A stretch of DNA of 64,000 nucleotides, taken from contig CAKRFN010000008.1 of NCBI GenBank assembly GCA_934320655.1, positions 1 through 64,000 on the forward strand, given 5' to 3'. A model generated the notes under the pieces. That model saw only the letters and a list, made by a program, of their open reading frames with translations, was not told the origin of the DNA and searched no databases. The stretch comes from an uncultured Eubacterium sp. GTDB lineage: Bacteria > Bacillota > Clostridia > Lachnospirales > Lachnospiraceae. The position numbers and the translations under genes are program-made. Positions 63,794-64,000 of the stretch are shown here, in pieces (within the stretch, counting starts at the first letter, position 1; the number at the start of each line of letters is the position of its first letter).

Positions 63794-64000
63794 ATTCCGT
63801 TCCCGCCTTTATCTGTTCTAGCAGATCTGTAACTGCCCACAGCTCACCACTCACAGCGATCCGAAACAACCTGCTCTCCTCATGGTATTCATACGAAATC
63901 GACGCGATCCCAGTACCACAGCACTGCTCCAACTGTGTGTAGACAGTCATGCCCTGCATCTGTGTCACGCCCGGCAGATCCAGCAAAGCGCAAAATGCCG
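63786..64000 (-). CDS. Partial gene at the right edge, unknown
   Basis: An open frame that continues past the window edge; only the last 71 residues are seen. It contains LLDLPGVTQMQGMTVYTQLE, then YEYHEESRLFRIAVSGELWA and ends AGTEYA. It has no recognised motif. The stop overlaps the FtsL/DivIC-like start by eight bases, so the two are translated together. A TTG at 63986 could be read as a start but the frame stays open upstream, so a longer protein is likelier. Confidence 0.5.
   Translation of the reverse strand, partial: AFCALLDLPGVTQMQGMTVYTQLEQCCGTGIASISYEYHEESRLFRIAVSGELWAVTDLLEQIKAGTEYA

Overview
The window is about 64 kb of a Gram-positive anaerobe chromosome, most likely a motile gut Lachnospiraceae (Roseburia-like). 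This is an inference from gene content: a one-subunit pyruvate:ferredoxin oxidoreductase, a minimal NifS/NifU iron-sulfur pair, a CBS/DRTGG-type manganese pyrophosphatase, purine-rich ribosome binding sites before nearly every gene, a bile-salt-hydrolase-like enzyme, a secreted M64 (IgA-peptidase family) protein, two chemoreceptors, a CheV and a sigma-28-type promoter. I see no rRNA, tRNA, CRISPR array, insertion sequence or integrase. There is no gene-free stretch longer than 300 bases.

Layout. 1-8.6 kb: 5-oxoprolinase subunit A (pxpA) and a divergent AraC regulator sharing overlapping promoters, an inositol-dehydrogenase-like oxidoreductase, a secreted protein with a highly modified GH5-like domain, an AT-rich HTH/KilA-N pair of probable phage origin, and a cytoplasmic subtilisin-like protease. 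8.5-16 kb: a ZIP metal transporter behind a 16-bp-arm perfect palindrome, a cupin/choloylglycine-hydrolase pair, then a very large membrane HD-GYP receptor translationally coupled to a membrane-tethered BMP-family binding protein. 16-30 kb: housekeeping genes: nifS-nifU, an S1-domain protein, a flavin reductase, Mn-pyrophosphatase, a coiled-coil membrane protein, an HD hydrolase, nifJ, an ABC-F ATPase, a FliD-C-like protein behind a sigma-28-type promoter, and a TrmH methyltransferase.

30-36 kb: the M64 peptidase, a small holin-like membrane peptide gene with its own strong promoter and an embedded hairpin, and a chemoreceptor. 36-48.3 kb: a HAD phosphatase, then an L-rhamnose locus: an arabinose/fucose-isomerase-family enzyme, an AraC regulator, the mutarotase RhaM, an ABC importer (RhaS lipoprotein, two permeases, ATPase) and a divergent YesN/YesM-type two-component system. 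Together these would sense, import, anomerise and isomerise the sugar; no rhamnulose kinase or aldolase is present here.

48.3-64 kb: uracil-DNA glycosylase, hisH-hisF, a nuclease lipoprotein, a Fic toxin with a short overlapping antitoxin gene, a charge-block membrane protein, cheV, a membrane protein/OmpR-type regulator/kinase/lipoprotein cluster, a second chemoreceptor, a 7TM receptor with a degenerate kinase domain and a receiver, an FtsL/DivIC-like protein, and a partial gene running off the right edge.

The most unusual items are the ECF-S-like/beta-propeller/HD-GYP receptor with its own binding protein, the sigma-28-linked FliD-C-like protein, the Fic module with divergent key motifs, the holin-like gene with a possible antisense RNA, and the GH5-like protein with a large insertion.
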